The notes: a model not told the origin generated them from the letters alone. 64,000 nt of DNA from Pseudomonas sp. B28(2017) (GCF_002113025.1 NZ_NEJH01000004.1:248001-312000); one strand, 5' to 3'. Positions 28,512-38,017 are shown, counted from the stretch's first letter. A program made the numbers and translations.

Positions 28512-30962
28512 ATGACAACCCCATTCCCCTGCTATCACTGCGCCCTGCCCGTCCCGACCGGCAGTCGCTTCACCGCCGTCGTGCTCGGGGAGTCCCGCGA
28601 ATTCTGCTGCCCGGGCTGCCAGGCCGTGGCCGAGGCCATTGTCGCCGGCGGCCTGGAAAGCTATTACCAGCACCGCAGCGAAGCCTCGGCCAACCCCGAG
28701 GCGCTGCCGGTGCAACTGGTGGACGAACTGGCGCTGTACGACCGCGCCGATGTGCAGCAGCCCTTTGTCCGCCACGATGGCGAACTCGCCGAAACCACGC
28801 TGTTGATGGAAGGCATCAGTTGCGCAGCCTGCGGCTGGCTGATCGAAAAACACCTGCGCACCTTGCCGGCCGTGGCCGAAGCGCGCCTGAACCTGTCCAA
28901 CCACCGCCTGCACGTGCGCTGGAGCGATGCACAATTACCGCTGAGCCAGGTACTCAGCGAACTGCGCCAGATCGGTTACGCCGCACACCCGTATCAGGCC
29001 GACCGGGCCAGCGAACAACTGGCCAGCGAAAACCGCCTGGCCCTGCGCCAGCTCGGCGTGGCTGGGCTGCTGTGGTTCCAGGCGATGATGGCAACCATGG
29101 CCACCTGGCCTGAATTCAACATCGACCTCAGCCCTGAACTGCACACCATCCTGCGCTGGGTCGCCCTGTTCCTCACCACCCCGATCGTGTTCTACAGCTG
29201 CGCGCCGTTTTTCAAAGGCGCCATGCGCGATCTGCGTACCCGCCACCTGACCATGGACGTTTCGGTGTCGCTGGCCATCGGCAGCGCCTACATTGCCGGG
29301 ATCTGGACGTCGATCACCGGGGTCGGCGAACTGTATTTCGATGCCGTCGGCATGTTTGCCCTGTTCCTGCTGGCCGGGCGTTATCTGGAACGGCGCGCCC
29401 GCGAGCGCACGGCCGCCGCTACCGCACAGCTGGTGAATCTGTTGCCTGCCTCGTGCCTGCGATTGGCACCCGACGGCCAGAGCGAACGCATTCTGCTCAG
29501 TGAACTGCGTGTCGGCGACCAGGTGCTGGTTCATCCCGGTGCCATTCTCCCGGCTGACGGCAAGATCCTCGACGGTCAGTCGAGTGTCGACGAATCGCTG
29601 CTGACCGGCGAATACCTGCCGCAACCACGCACCCTCGGCGATGCGGTCACCGCTGGCACCCTGAACGTCGAAGGCGCGCTGACCGTCGAGGTTCAGGCCC
29701 TGGGCCAGGACACTCGCCTCTCGGCCATCGTTCGCCTGCTCGATCGTGCCCAGGCCGAAAAGCCGCGACTGGCGGAAATCGCCGACCGCGCCGCGCAATG
29801 GTTCCTGCTGTTGTCGCTGATCGCTGCCGCCGCAATTGGCCTGCTGTGGTGGCAACTGGATGCCTCGCGTGCCTTCTGGATTGTGCTGGCGATGCTCGTG
29901 GCGACCTGTCCGTGCGCCTTGTCGCTGGCGACGCCGACCGCCCTCACCGCGGCCACCGGCACACTGCACAAACTCGGCCTGTTGCTGACCCGCGGCCATG
30001 TCCTGGAAGGCCTGAACCAGATCGACACGGTGATTTTCGACAAGACCGGCACCCTTACCGAAGGGCGCCTGGCGCTACGCTCGATCCGCCCGCTCGGCGC
30101 GCTCGACAGCGATCGATGCCTGAGCCTCGCCGCCGCCCTGGAAAACCGCTCCGAACATCCGATCGCCCGTGCTTTCGGACGCGCGCCACTGGCCGCCGAA
30201 GAAGTCCACAGCACTCCGGGCCTTGGCCTGGAGGGGCTGGTCGAGGGGCGACGCCTGCGCATCGGCCAACCGCGTTTCGTCTGCGAACTCAGCGGCGCCG
30301 GGGTGCCGTCGATACCCGAGGAAGCCGGCCAATGGCTGCTGCTCGGCGACAGCCAGGGACCGCTGGCCTGGCTCGTCCTCGATGATCGCTTGCGTGCCGA
30401 TGCGCCCGCATTGCTGGCCGCGTGCAAGGCGCGTGGCTGGCGCACGCTGTTGTTGTCCGGTGACAGCTCGCCGATGGTCGCCAGCGTGGCAGCGCAACTC
30501 GGTATCGATGAAGCCCGCAGCGGTTTGCGTCCGGACGATAAACTGCAGGTCCTGCAACGACTGCACAAAGAAGGTCGCAAGGTGTTGATGCTCGGTGACG
30601 GGGTCAATGACGTGCCGGTACTGGCGGCTGCGGATATCAGCGTCGCCATGGGCTCGGCCACCGACCTGGCGAAAACCAGTGCCGATGCCGTGTTGCTGTC
30701 CAACCGCCTTGACGCGCTGGTGCAAGCTTTCAGCCTGGCGCGGCGCACCCGTCGGATCATTATCGAGAACCTGCTGTGGGCCGGGTTGTACAATGGCCTC
30801 ATGTTGCCCTTCGCCGCCCTCGGCTGGATCACGCCGGTATGGGCTGCAGTGGGCATGTCGATCAGTTCGTTGACCGTGGTGTTGAACGCGCTGCGCCTGA
30901 CTCGAATGCCGAGCGCGCCCACCCTCTCCGCCACGCCAGAAACCCGCCCGCTGCCGGCCTGA
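28512..30962 (+). CDS. ccoI: Copper-exporting P-type ATPase CcoI for cbb3 assembly
   Basis: CcoI (FixI) is a P1B-type ATPase that moves copper across the inner membrane for delivery to CcoN. The 816-residue product has an N-terminal Cys-rich metal site (CYHC and FCCPGC, first 40 residues), an HMA domain with GISCAACGW, then membrane helices. It has the CPC transport motif CPCALSLATP, phosphorylation site DKTGTLTEG and the GDGVNDV hinge. No good ribosome site precedes the ATG, and the REP doublet ends about 30 bases before it. ccoS follows after 22 bases. Confidence 0.94.
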   Translation: MTTPFPCYHCALPVPTGSRFTAVVLGESREFCCPGCQAVAEAIVAGGLESYYQHRSEASANPEALPVQLVDELALYDRADVQQPFVRHDGELAETTLLMEGISCAACGWLIEKHLRTLPAVAEARLNLSNHRLHVRWSDAQLPLSQVLSELRQIGYAAHPYQADRASEQLASENRLALRQLGVAGLLWFQAMMATMATWPEFNIDLSPELHTILRWVALFLTTPIVFYSCAPFFKGAMRDLRTRHLTMDVSVSLAIGSAYIAGIWTSITGVGELYFDAVGMFALFLLAGRYLERRARERTAAATAQLVNLLPASCLRLAPDGQSERILLSELRVGDQVLVHPGAILPADGKILDGQSSVDESLLTGEYLPQPRTLGDAVTAGTLNVEGALTVEVQALGQDTRLSAIVRLLDRAQAEKPRLAEIADRAAQWFLLLSLIAAAAIGLLWWQLDASRAFWIVLAMLVATCPCALSLATPTALTAATGTLHKLGLLLTRGHVLEGLNQIDTVIFDKTGTLTEGRLALRSIRPLGALDSDRCLSLAAALENRSEHPIARAFGRAPLAAEEVHSTPGLGLEGLVEGRRLRIGQPRFVCELSGAGVPSIPEEAGQWLLLGDSQGPLAWLVLDDRLRADAPALLAACKARGWRTLLLSGDSSPMVASVAAQLGIDEARSGLRPDDKLQVLQRLHKEGRKVLMLGDGVNDVPVLAAADISVAMGSATDLAKTSADAVLLSNRLDALVQAFSLARRTRRIIIENLLWAGLYNGLMLPFAALGWITPVWAAVGMSISSLTVVLNALRLTRMPSAPTLSATPETRPLPA

Positions 30963-30984
30963 GCCGCACGGGCATGGAGTCCAG

Positions 30985-31212
30985 ATGCCAGCTCTTTACG
31001 TGATGATTCCCGCTGCGCTGCTGATCGTGGCCATCGCCGTCTATATCTTCTTCTGGGCGGTCGACAGTGGTCAGTACGACGACCTCGACGGCCCGGCCCA
31101 CAGCATCCTGTTCGACGACCAGGACCCGAACCACACCGCCGCCGTCGATGAGGCCAGCGGTCAACCAACCAATCCGGCCAAACCGCAAGACAAGGCCCCA
31201 CCCCATGCTTGA
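30985..31212 (+). CDS. ccoS: cbb3 oxidase assembly/maturation protein CcoS
   Basis: CcoS is a small single-helix membrane protein required for putting haem b and copper into CcoN. The 75-residue product starts MPALYVMIPAALLIVAIAVY, with one helix followed by the family motif FFWAVDSGQYDDLDGPAHSI. It then has a low-complexity Pro/Gln/Ala tail of about 25 residues. GGAG lies 6 bases before the ATG. Its last 8 bases overlap the next gene, so the two are co-translated. Confidence 0.93.
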   Translation: MPALYVMIPAALLIVAIAVYIFFWAVDSGQYDDLDGPAHSILFDDQDPNHTAAVDEASGQPTNPAKPQDKAPPHA

Positions 31213-31888
31213 GTTTGCGCCCCTGCTGGTGTCTGCGGTGATCCTCGGCTTGCTTGGCGGCGGCCATTGCCTGGGCATGTGCGGCGGCTTGATGGGCGCG
31301 CTGACCCTGGCGATTCCCAAGGAACAACGCAGTCGCCGCTTTCGCCTGCTGCTGGCCTACAACCTGGGGCGGATTCTGAGCTATGCCTGCGCCGGACTGC
31401 TGATCGGTCTGGCCGGATGGGCCGTGGCCAGCAGCCCGGCGGCGATGTTCATGCGTATCCTCGCCGGACTGCTGCTGGTCGCCATGGGCCTGTACCTGGC
31501 CGGTTGGTGGAGCGGCCTGACCCGTATCGAAAGCCTCGGTCGAGGCTTGTGGCAGCACATCCAGCCAGTCGCCAACCGGCTGCTGCCGGTATCGAGCGTT
31601 CCGCGCGCGCTGCTGTTGGGTGCACTCTGGGGCTGGCTGCCGTGCGGCCTGGTCTACAGCACCTTGTTATGGTCAGCCAGTCAGGGCAACGCGCTGGACA
31701 GTGCATTGTTGATGCTCGCGTTCGGGCTCGGCACCTGGCCGGTGCTGCTGGCGACAGGCCTTGCCGCCGAGCGCATCACCGCGCTGTTGCGCAAACGCAG
31801 CGTGCGGATGGCCGGCGGGATGCTGGTGATGTTGTTTGGTCTCTGGACCTTGCCGGGGCCGCATCAGCATTGGCTCATGGGGCATTAA
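31205..31888 (+). CDS. TauE/SafE-like membrane protein linked to cbb3 assembly
   Basis: The 227-residue protein has about six membrane helices and belongs to the sulfite exporter TauE/SafE (DsbD-like) group. A Cys-containing first helix end, GGGHCLGMCGG, resembles metal-binding sites in heavy-metal transport relatives, and WGWLPCGLVYS carries another Cys. It overlaps ccoS by 8 bases and so belongs to ccoGHIS. Similar genes follow ccoS in many pseudomonads. A role in copper or thiol handling for the oxidase is inferred from position, not shown. Confidence 0.85.
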   Translation: MLEFAPLLVSAVILGLLGGGHCLGMCGGLMGALTLAIPKEQRSRRFRLLLAYNLGRILSYACAGLLIGLAGWAVASSPAAMFMRILAGLLLVAMGLYLAGWWSGLTRIESLGRGLWQHIQPVANRLLPVSSVPRALLLGALWGWLPCGLVYSTLLWSASQGNALDSALLMLAFGLGTWPVLLATGLAAERITALLRKRSVRMAGGMLVMLFGLWTLPGPHQHWLMGH

Positions 31889-31902
31889 ACCGGCGGCGCG
31901 CC

Positions 31903-31925
31903 CATCGCGAGCAAGCTCGCGATGA
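31903..31925. repeat. REP fragment after the cbb3 assembly genes
   Basis: CATCGCGAGCAAGCTCGCGATG is a compact palindrome made from the inner part of a REP, without the CTCCCACA tail. It lies 32 bases before the ANR box of hemN. Confidence 0.7.
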
Positions 31926-31954
31926 GGCCCTCACAAACGACAAAGATTCTGACC

Positions 31955-31968
31955 TTGATGCAAATCAA
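31955..31968 (+). promoter_or_regulatory. Perfect ANR/FNR box upstream of hemN
   Basis: TTGATGCAAATCAA matches TTGAT-N4-ATCAA exactly. A candidate -10 TAAAGT lies at 31991-31996, which would put transcription at about 32003 and the box centre at -41.5, the standard activating position for FNR-type regulators. anr itself is the next gene after hemN. Confidence 0.9.
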
Positions 31969-32032
31969 GATCCCCCAACCCGCCCTCGCATAAAGTGGCT
32001 GACACTGCCAGCCTATCCGGGGGAATGCCCGC

Positions 32033-33418
32033 ATGATGCTCGACGCCATTCGTTGGGACACCGATCTGATCCGCCGTTATGACCTGGCGGGACCGCGCTA
32101 CACCTCGTACCCGACCGCCGTGCAATTCAACAGCCAGGTCGGCACCTTCGACCTGTTTCACGCCCTGCGCGACAGCCGCAAGGCCCAACGCCCGCTGTCG
32201 CTGTACGTTCACGTGCCGTTCTGCGCGAACATTTGCTATTACTGCGCCTGCAACAAGGTGATCACCAAGGATCGCGGCCGGGCGCAGCCGTATTTGCAGC
32301 GCCTGGAACAGGAAATCCGCTTGATCGCCTGCCACCTCGACCCCACGCAGAAAGTCGAGCAACTGCACTTCGGTGGCGGCACGCCGACCTTTCTCAGCCA
32401 TGACGAACTTCGCCAATTGATGGCGCACTTGCGCAAACACTTCAATTTGCTGGACGACGACTCCGGCGACTACGGCATCGAGATAGACCCGCGCGAGGCC
32501 GACTGGTCGACCATGGGCCTGCTGCGCGAACTGGGCTTCAATCGGGTCAGCATCGGCCTGCAAGACCTCGACCCGGCGGTCCAGCGAGCGGTTAACCGCC
32601 TGCAAAGCCTGGAAGAAACCCGCGCAGTGATCGACGCTGCCCGCACCTTGCAGTTTCGCTCGATCAACATCGACCTGATCTACGGCCTGCCGAGACAGAC
32701 GCCGGAGAATTTCGCCCGCACCGTCGACGAGGTCATCCGCCTGCAACCGGACAGATTATCGGTGTTCAACTACGCCCACCTGCCGGAACGCTTCATGCCG
32801 CAGCGGCGCATCAACAGCGATGAACTGCCGACGCCCGCGCAGAAACTGGAAATGCTGCAGCGCACCATTGAGCAACTGACCACTGCCGGCTACCGCTACA
32901 TCGGCATGGACCACTTCGCCCTGCCCGATGACGAGCTGGCGATTGCCCAGGAAGAATCGACCCTGCAACGCAATTTCCAGGGCTACACCACTCACGGCCA
33001 CTGCGACTTGATCGGCCTCGGCGTCTCGGCAATCAGCCAGATCGGCGACCTTTACTGCCAGAACAGCAGCGACCTGAACCACTATCAGAACGCCCTTGCG
33101 TCAATGCAGCTGGCCACCAGCCGCGGCCTGCTATGCAATGCCGATGACCGGCTGCGGCGCGCGGTCATCCAGCAGTTGATCTGCCATTTCAGCCTCGAAT
33201 ACGCCAACATCGAACAGGCCTTCAACATCGATTTTCAAGGCTACTTCGGCGAACTCTGGCCCCAACTGCAAGACATGGCAAAAGACGGGCTGATCGAGCT
33301 CGATCGCGACAGAATCACCATCCTGCCTACCGGGCGACTGTTGGTGCGCTCGGTGTGCATGGTTTTCGACGCGTACCTGGAACAACACAGTCGCCAGCGT
33401 TTTTCACGCGTAGTCTAA
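32033..33418 (+). CDS. hemN: Oxygen-independent coproporphyrinogen III dehydrogenase HemN
   Basis: HemN is a radical-SAM enzyme that decarboxylates two propionates of coproporphyrinogen III without oxygen, supplying haem when oxygen is low. The 461-residue product has the radical-SAM motif CANICYYC (Cys64, Cys68, Cys71), the GGGTPTFL SAM-binding motif and the HemN C-terminal domain. Two adjacent ATGs exist at 32033 and 32036; GGGGGA is best spaced for the first, while family members usually begin at the second. An ANR box at -41.5 makes it an ANR-activated gene, and anr lies 90 bases downstream. Confidence 0.95.
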   Translation: MMLDAIRWDTDLIRRYDLAGPRYTSYPTAVQFNSQVGTFDLFHALRDSRKAQRPLSLYVHVPFCANICYYCACNKVITKDRGRAQPYLQRLEQEIRLIACHLDPTQKVEQLHFGGGTPTFLSHDELRQLMAHLRKHFNLLDDDSGDYGIEIDPREADWSTMGLLRELGFNRVSIGLQDLDPAVQRAVNRLQSLEETRAVIDAARTLQFRSINIDLIYGLPRQTPENFARTVDEVIRLQPDRLSVFNYAHLPERFMPQRRINSDELPTPAQKLEMLQRTIEQLTTAGYRYIGMDHFALPDDELAIAQEESTLQRNFQGYTTHGHCDLIGLGVSAISQIGDLYCQNSSDLNHYQNALASMQLATSRGLLCNADDRLRRAVIQQLICHFSLEYANIEQAFNIDFQGYFGELWPQLQDMAKDGLIELDRDRITILPTGRLLVRSVCMVFDAYLEQHSRQRFSRVV

Positions 33419-33508
33419 TTCTGCAAGCAAACGCCCCAGACTGGCCTCGATATCCTATGGTGAGTTACCCTTACGTCTTATGTGTGAATTCCCACAAGGA
33501 TTGAAGAA

Positions 33509-34243
33509 ATGTCCGAGCCAGTAAAACTGCGCGCTCATAATCAAGCCCATTGCAAGGATTGCAGCCTGGCCCCTCTTTGCCTGCCACTTTCGCTGAATCT
33601 GGAAGACATGGATGCGCTGGACGAAATCGTCAAACGTGGCCGGCCTTTGAAAAAAGGCGAATTTCTGTTTCGTCAGGGCGATACCTTCGATTCTGTTTAT
33701 GCAGTCCGCTCTGGCGCCCTCAAGACCTTCAGCCTGAGCGACACCGGTGAAGAACAGCTCACCGGTTTCCACCTGCCCAGCGAACTGGTCGGCCTGTCGG
33801 GCATGGACACCGAAAAGCACCCGGTGTCGGCACAAGCCCTGGAAACCACCTCGGTGTGTGAAATCCCCTTTGAACGCCTCGACGAACTGGCCCTGCAACT
33901 GCCGCAGTTGCGCCGTCAGTTGATGCGCGTGATGAGCCGCGAAATCCGTGACGATCAGCAGATGATGCTGCTGTTGTCGAAAAAGACCGCCGACGAACGC
34001 ATCGCCACGTTCCTGGTCAACCTCTCGGCACGTTTTCGCGCCCGGGGCTTTTCCGCCAATCAATTCCGCCTGAGCATGTCGCGTAACGAAATCGGCAACT
34101 ACCTGGGCCTGGCGGTAGAAACCGTGTCCCGCGTCTTTACGCGCTTCCAGCAAAACGAACTGATCGCGGCAGAAGGCAAGGAGATCCGGATTATCGACCC
34201 GATCCAGCTGTGTGCCCTGGCCGGTGGCTCACTGGAAAGCTGA
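33509..34243 (+). CDS. anr: Oxygen-sensing transcription regulator ANR (FNR type)
   Basis: ANR is the CRP/FNR-family switch for low-oxygen growth; a [4Fe-4S] cluster is destroyed by oxygen. The 244-residue product has cluster ligands Cys15, Cys18, Cys24 and Cys117, a cyclic-nucleotide-like beta barrel, a long dimer helix, and a helix-turn-helix with [21 protein letters not shown]. The ExxSR recognition residues match TTGAT half-sites. AAGGA lies before the ATG. No ANR box precedes anr itself. Its likely local targets are hemN and the cbb3 operons. Confidence 0.95.
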   Translation: MSEPVKLRAHNQAHCKDCSLAPLCLPLSLNLEDMDALDEIVKRGRPLKKGEFLFRQGDTFDSVYAVRSGALKTFSLSDTGEEQLTGFHLPSELVGLSGMDTEKHPVSAQALETTSVCEIPFERLDELALQLPQLRRQLMRVMSREIRDDQQMMLLLSKKTADERIATFLVNLSARFRARGFSANQFRLSMSRNEIGNYLGLAVETVSRVFTRFQQNELIAAEGKEIRIIDPIQLCALAGGSLES

Positions 34244-34247
34244 ATCA

Positions 34248-34280
34248 AACCGTTGCGGCTGAGCGAAACGGTTCAGCCGC
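34248..34280 (+). other. Two mutually exclusive hairpins in the anr-apt gap
   Basis: AACCGTT (34248) can pair with AACGGTT (34267), while GCGGCTGA (34255) can pair with TCAGCCGC (34273). The two stems interleave, so only one can form at a time. No T run follows. They lie just after anr and directly before a candidate apt -10 (TATACT, 34284-34289). Confidence 0.4.
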
Positions 34281-34283
34281 CGT

Positions 34284-34289
34284 TATACT
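34284..34289 (+). promoter_or_regulatory. Candidate -10 element for apt
   Basis: TATACT lies 35 bases before the apt start, giving a predicted leader of about 28 bases. No matching -35 was seen, as its position falls in the hairpin region. Confidence 0.4.
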
Positions 34290-34323
34290 GCGTCGTTTGC
34301 AGCCCTGCCAGGATTCTCCGACT

Positions 34324-34872
34324 ATGGCCTTCGACTCCTTCGACATCAAATCCCTGATACGCCCTGTGATCGACTTCCCGAAACCGGGTGTGATCTTTCG
34401 CGACATCACCCCGCTGTTCCAGTCGCCCACGGCCCTGCGCCTGGTGATGGACAGCTTCGCTCACCGTTACGTCGAGGCTGACTTCACTCATATCGGCGCC
34501 ATGGATGCCCGTGGTTTCCTGATAGGTTCGGTACTGGCCTATCAATTGAACAAGCCGCTGGTACTGTTTCGCAAGCAAGGCAAGCTGCCGGCTGAGGTGC
34601 TGGCCGAAGGCTATGCGACCGAATACGGCGAAGCCTTCCTGGAAGTGCACGCCGACAGCCTGTGCGAGGGGGATTCGGTGGTGATGTTCGATGACCTGAT
34701 CGCGACCGGCGGCACCCTGATTGCCGCTGCAAACCTGATCCGCCGCATGGGCGCCCGGGTGCATGAAGCGGCGGCGATTATCGATCTGCCGGAACTGGGT
34801 GGCTCGCAGCGTCTGGAAGACATGGGCATTCCTACGTTCTGCCTGACGCAGTTTGCCCTGACCGATAAATAA
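34324..34872 (+). CDS. apt: Adenine phosphoribosyltransferase
   Basis: Apt converts adenine and PRPP to AMP in purine salvage. The 182-residue product begins [22 protein letters not shown] and has the PRPP-binding motif [13 protein letters not shown] near residue 120 and the family motifs [11 protein letters not shown] and DARGFLIGS. The start is set by homology; the nearest ribosome-site-like sequence, AGGAT, is rather far. It is a separate unit from anr, with its own candidate promoter, and ends before a REP doublet. Confidence 0.95.
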   Translation: MAFDSFDIKSLIRPVIDFPKPGVIFRDITPLFQSPTALRLVMDSFAHRYVEADFTHIGAMDARGFLIGSVLAYQLNKPLVLFRKQGKLPAEVLAEGYATEYGEAFLEVHADSLCEGDSVVMFDDLIATGGTLIAAANLIRRMGARVHEAAAIIDLPELGGSQRLEDMGIPTFCLTQFALTDK

Positions 34873-34892
34873 GCGGCGCCTGGACCGGCGCC

Positions 34893-34980
34893 ATTCGCGA
34901 GCAGGCTCGCTCCCACGTTGACCGCGTTCTGTCAGGAAGAATGCAATCTTCTGTGGGAGCGAGCCTGCTCCGGGCGGCGA
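34893..34980. repeat. REP doublet with truncated copy of the conserved spacer
   Basis: TTCGCGAGCAGGCTCGCTCCCAC and TGTGGGAGCGAGCCTGCTC are inverted. Beyond the second arm, CGGGCGGCGATCCGACGAAGG matches the complement of the arm-spacer junction in the 5739 copy (CGACGATGG side), so one full doublet appears to have been cut here. The dehydrogenase gene ends 35 bases further on. Confidence 0.75.
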
Positions 34981-35015
34981 TCCGACGAAGGCGTCAGCCG
35001 CTACACCGCAATAAC

Positions 35016-36164
35016 TCAAAGTCCCATCTGCTTGCTGATGATCTCGTTCATCACTTCCCGCGTCCCGCCGCCAATCGACAGGATCCGGTTGTCGCGGTAC
35101 AGCCGCTCCACCAGACTCTCGCGCATGTAACCCAGCCCACCGAGTATCTGCACCGCATCGGTGACGATCCGGTCTGCCGTATCCGTCGCAAAGTTCTTGG
35201 CCATGGATATCTCCTTGATTACGCTCTGCCCCGCCGCCATTTTCGCGGCCTGGCGGTAAGTGAACTCCCGGGACACTTCCAGCCCGGTCGCCATCTCGGC
35301 GAGACGATGCCTGATCACCTGAAACTTGCCGATCGGCTTGCCAAAGGCTTCACGCTGGCGCGCCCACTTCAGGCTCTCCTCCAGCGCCAGTTGTGCGGTC
35401 ATGTTGGCCATCAATGCCAGGGCCAGGCGTTCGCTCTGGAAATTGCCCATGATGCAGGCAAAGCCCATGTTCTCGGCGCCTATCAGGTTTCCTGCGGGCA
35501 CCCGGCAATCATCGAAGAACAGTTCAGCCGTGTCCGACGCCCACCAGCCCATTTTCTTCAGTTGCCGTCCTACGGTGAAACCGGGTGTGCCTTTCTCGAT
35601 CAGTAACAGGCTAATGCCAGCGAAACCTGGCTCGCCCGTGCGCACCGCGACGGTATGGAAATCCGCGCGCACGCCGCTGGTGATAAAGGTCTTGCTGCCA
35701 CTGACCCGGTAAAAATCACCCTCTCGTACCGCACGGGTTTGCAGGTTGGCAACGTCGGAGCCGCCACCGGGCTCGGTGATGGCCAGGGCGCTGATCTTCT
35801 CTCCCGACAGCACCTGCGGCAGCACACGATCACGCACTTCGGGCCGGGCCCACTTGAGAATGGGCGGCAAGCCGATATCCAGTGAGCCCAGGCCGGCAAC
35901 CAGGCCGCCTGAGCCGCAGCGCATCAACTCTTCACTGGCGGCAACCTTGGCGAACAGATCCCCTTCGTGGCTGCCTCCGTAGACCTCCGGGTAACCGATG
36001 CCGAGAATCCCGGCCGCGCCGGCCTTGAGGTAGAGCTCGCGAGGAAAGCTTTCGGCTTCTTCCCACTGCTCGATATCAGGAAGAATCTCGCGCTCGACGA
36101 AACGTCTGACGCTGTCACGGACCAATTGGTGGCTGGGGTCGAAGTATTCCTGAAAGGCAGGCAT
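35016..36164 (-). CDS. Acyl-CoA dehydrogenase, isovaleryl/long-chain type active site
   Basis: This FAD enzyme introduces a trans-2 double bond in an acyl-CoA. The 382-residue product has the family signatures ITEPGGGSD and QILGGLGYMRE. The usual C-terminal catalytic Glu (YEGT in medium-chain enzymes) is replaced by Gly (IGGGTREV). Glu245 in QSERLALAL aligns with the catalytic Glu of isovaleryl- and long-chain enzymes instead, so the enzyme should be active with a base on the other helix. The substrate is unknown. GGAG lies 8 bases before the start. It stands alone between apt and recR. Confidence 0.9.
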   Translation of the reverse strand: MPAFQEYFDPSHQLVRDSVRRFVEREILPDIEQWEEAESFPRELYLKAGAAGILGIGYPEVYGGSHEGDLFAKVAASEELMRCGSGGLVAGLGSLDIGLPPILKWARPEVRDRVLPQVLSGEKISALAITEPGGGSDVANLQTRAVREGDFYRVSGSKTFITSGVRADFHTVAVRTGEPGFAGISLLLIEKGTPGFTVGRQLKKMGWWASDTAELFFDDCRVPAGNLIGAENMGFACIMGNFQSERLALALMANMTAQLALEESLKWARQREAFGKPIGKFQVIRHRLAEMATGLEVSREFTYRQAAKMAAGQSVIKEISMAKNFATDTADRIVTDAVQILGGLGYMRESLVERLYRDNRILSIGGGTREVMNEIISKQMGL

Positions 36165-36258
36165 CGGCGAGCTCCACTGAAGGGGTCAGTGAAGTTAACC
36201 GAGCGCTTGCTTGGTTTTCAACAGGATTGTGTGAACTCGACAGACCGCGGCACGCCTT

Positions 36259-36278
36259 TCGCGAGCAGGCTCGCGAAG
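36259..36278. repeat. REP fragment between acyl-CoA dehydrogenase and recR
   Basis: TTCGCGAGCAGGCTCGCGAA is a near-perfect palindrome formed from the REP core, without the outer CTCCCACA sequence. Confidence 0.7.
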
Positions 36279-36300
36279 ACGTCAGCCCGGACAACACAAA

Positions 36301-36903
36301 TTACAAAGTGATCGGCTTGCGCCCGGCAAACGAATGCGCCAGCGTGCCGCCATCGACCAGTTCCAGCTCGCCACCGAGCGGCACGCCATGGGCGATACGC
36401 GAGGCGATCAGGCCTTTGCTGCTGAGCAATTGGGCGATGTAGTGCGCTGTGGCTTCACCTTCCACGGTCGGGTTGGTGGCCAGGATGACTTCGGTGAAAG
36501 TGCCGGCCTCTTCGATCCGTGCCATCAATTGCGGAATGCCGATGGCTTCCGGCCCCAGGCCGTCGAGCGGCGACAGATGGCCCTTGAGCACGAAATAGCG
36601 CCCGCGGAAACCGGTCTGCTCCACTGCATAGACGTCCATCGGGCCTTCCACCACGCAGAGCAAGGTGTCGTCGCGACGGGTATCGGCGCATTGCGGGCAC
36701 AGATCATCTTCTGTCAGTGTACGGCACAAGCGGCAGTGGCCGACCCCTTCCATGGCCTGGCTCAGGGCCAGCGCCAGTCGTGAGCCGCCGCTGCGGTCAC
36801 GTTCGAGCAACTGCAACGCCATGCGCTGGGCGGTTTTCTGACCCACGCCTGGCAAAATTCGCAGGGCGTCGATCAGTTGGCGAATCAAAGGGCTGAAGCT
36901 CAT
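36301..36903 (-). CDS. recR: Recombination mediator protein RecR
   Basis: RecR forms a ring clamp with RecO and helps load RecA at gaps. The 200-residue product has an N-terminal helix-hairpin-helix ([20 protein letters not shown]), a four-Cys zinc finger ([16 protein letters not shown]) and a TOPRIM domain with [15 protein letters not shown]. The start at 36903 is set by homology ([14 protein letters not shown]); the ribosome site is weak. It lies 79 bases downstream of the oxidoreductase gene in the same direction. In most bacteria recR directly follows ybaB; here an unrelated MDR gene has come between them. Confidence 0.95.
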   Translation of the reverse strand: MSFSPLIRQLIDALRILPGVGQKTAQRMALQLLERDRSGGSRLALALSQAMEGVGHCRLCRTLTEDDLCPQCADTRRDDTLLCVVEGPMDVYAVEQTGFRGRYFVLKGHLSPLDGLGPEAIGIPQLMARIEEAGTFTEVILATNPTVEGEATAHYIAQLLSSKGLIASRIAHGVPLGGELELVDGGTLAHSFAGRKPITL

Positions 36904-36982
36904 GGTGGAAAAGTCCGACAAATCAACGAGACGCGGTTTATACCCGCGCCTCGGTTGAGCGTCAAATTGCAGCGTCAATAAC

Positions 36983-38017
36983 TCAGTCCCGGGAAACCCG
37001 AACCACCAGTTTGCCGAAGTTGCGCCCTTCCAGCATGCCGATGAACGCATCGGGAGCCTGCTCCAGGCCATTGACCACGTCTTCGCGGAATCTCACCTTG
37101 CCATCGCGTACCCAGGGCGCCATGGCACTGAGGAATTCCGGCTGGCGATCACCATAGTCATCGAACACGATGAAGCCCTGGATGCGTACCCGCTTGGTCA
37201 ACAAGGTGCGCTGCAACAGTGGCAGGCGATCCGGTCCGCTCGGCGTTTCATAGGCGTTATAGGAGGCAATCAGGCCGCAGAGTGGAATCCGTGCCTTGGG
37301 ATTGAGCAACGGCACCACGGCGTCGAACACTTTGCCGCCGACGTTTTCATAATAAATGTCGATGCCTTTGGGACAGGCGTGTACCAGTTCTTCAGCAAAG
37401 TCGGGGCTCTTGTGGTCGATGCAGGCGTCGAAACCCAATTCGTCGACCACATACCGGCACTTGTCCGCGCCGCCAGCCACGCCGACCACACGCAGCCCCT
37501 TGATCTTCGCCACCTGGCCGACCACCGAGCCCACCGCGCCGGACGCCGCTGCAACCACCAGGGTTTCGCCGGCCTTGGGCTGGCCGATGTCCATCAGGCC
37601 CATGTACGCGGTCATGCCCGGCATCCCCAGCACCCCAAGGGCCATCGACGGACTTGGCAATCCCGACGGCACCGGGATGATGCTGCGTCCGTCATTGATG
37701 CTGTGGCTCTGCCAACCGGTGGTACCAACCACCAGATCACCTTCCTGAAATTTCGGATTGAGCGATCGCTCGACCCGGCTGACAGCGCCCCCGGTCATGA
37801 CTTCGCCGATTTCCACCGGCGCAGCGTAGGAAGGTGCATCGCTCATGCGTCCGCGCATGTAGGGATCCAGCGACAGGAAAACAGTCTTGAGCAACACCTG
37901 ACCGTCGGCCAGATCCGGCAGCGCCACCCGCTCCATACGGAAGTTTTCCGGCGTTGGCGCGCCTACCGGGCGAGAAGCCAGGACAATGCGTTGATTGAGG
38001 GTCATGGGGTCGGACAT
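36983..38017 (-). CDS. NADP-dependent medium-chain oxidoreductase (CurA-like)
   Basis: The 344-residue zinc-free medium-chain dehydrogenase/reductase reduces enone or alkenal double bonds with NADPH. It has an N-terminal GroES-like fold with [12 protein letters not shown], a Rossmann motif [15 protein letters not shown] near residue 155, and [13 protein letters not shown], all typical of the curcumin/leukotriene B4 reductase group. AGGAG lies 9 bases before the ATG. The natural substrate cannot be told. It sits between ybaB and recR on the same strand, breaking the usual ybaB-recR pair. Confidence 0.9.
   Translation of the reverse strand: MSDPMTLNQRIVLASRPVGAPTPENFRMERVALPDLADGQVLLKTVFLSLDPYMRGRMSDAPSYAAPVEIGEVMTGGAVSRVERSLNPKFQEGDLVVGTTGWQSHSINDGRSIIPVPSGLPSPSMALGVLGMPGMTAYMGLMDIGQPKAGETLVVAAASGAVGSVVGQVAKIKGLRVVGVAGGADKCRYVVDELGFDACIDHKSPDFAEELVHACPKGIDIYYENVGGKVFDAVVPLLNPKARIPLCGLIASYNAYETPSGPDRLPLLQRTLLTKRVRIQGFIVFDDYGDRQPEFLSAMAPWVRDGKVRFREDVVNGLEQAPDAFIGMLEGRNFGKLVVRVSRD

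Noticed and set aside
34248..34280. H-type pseudoknot between anr and apt
   Set aside because: Pairing both stems at once would leave connecting loops of zero bases, which is not sterically reasonable; alternative hairpins are more likely.
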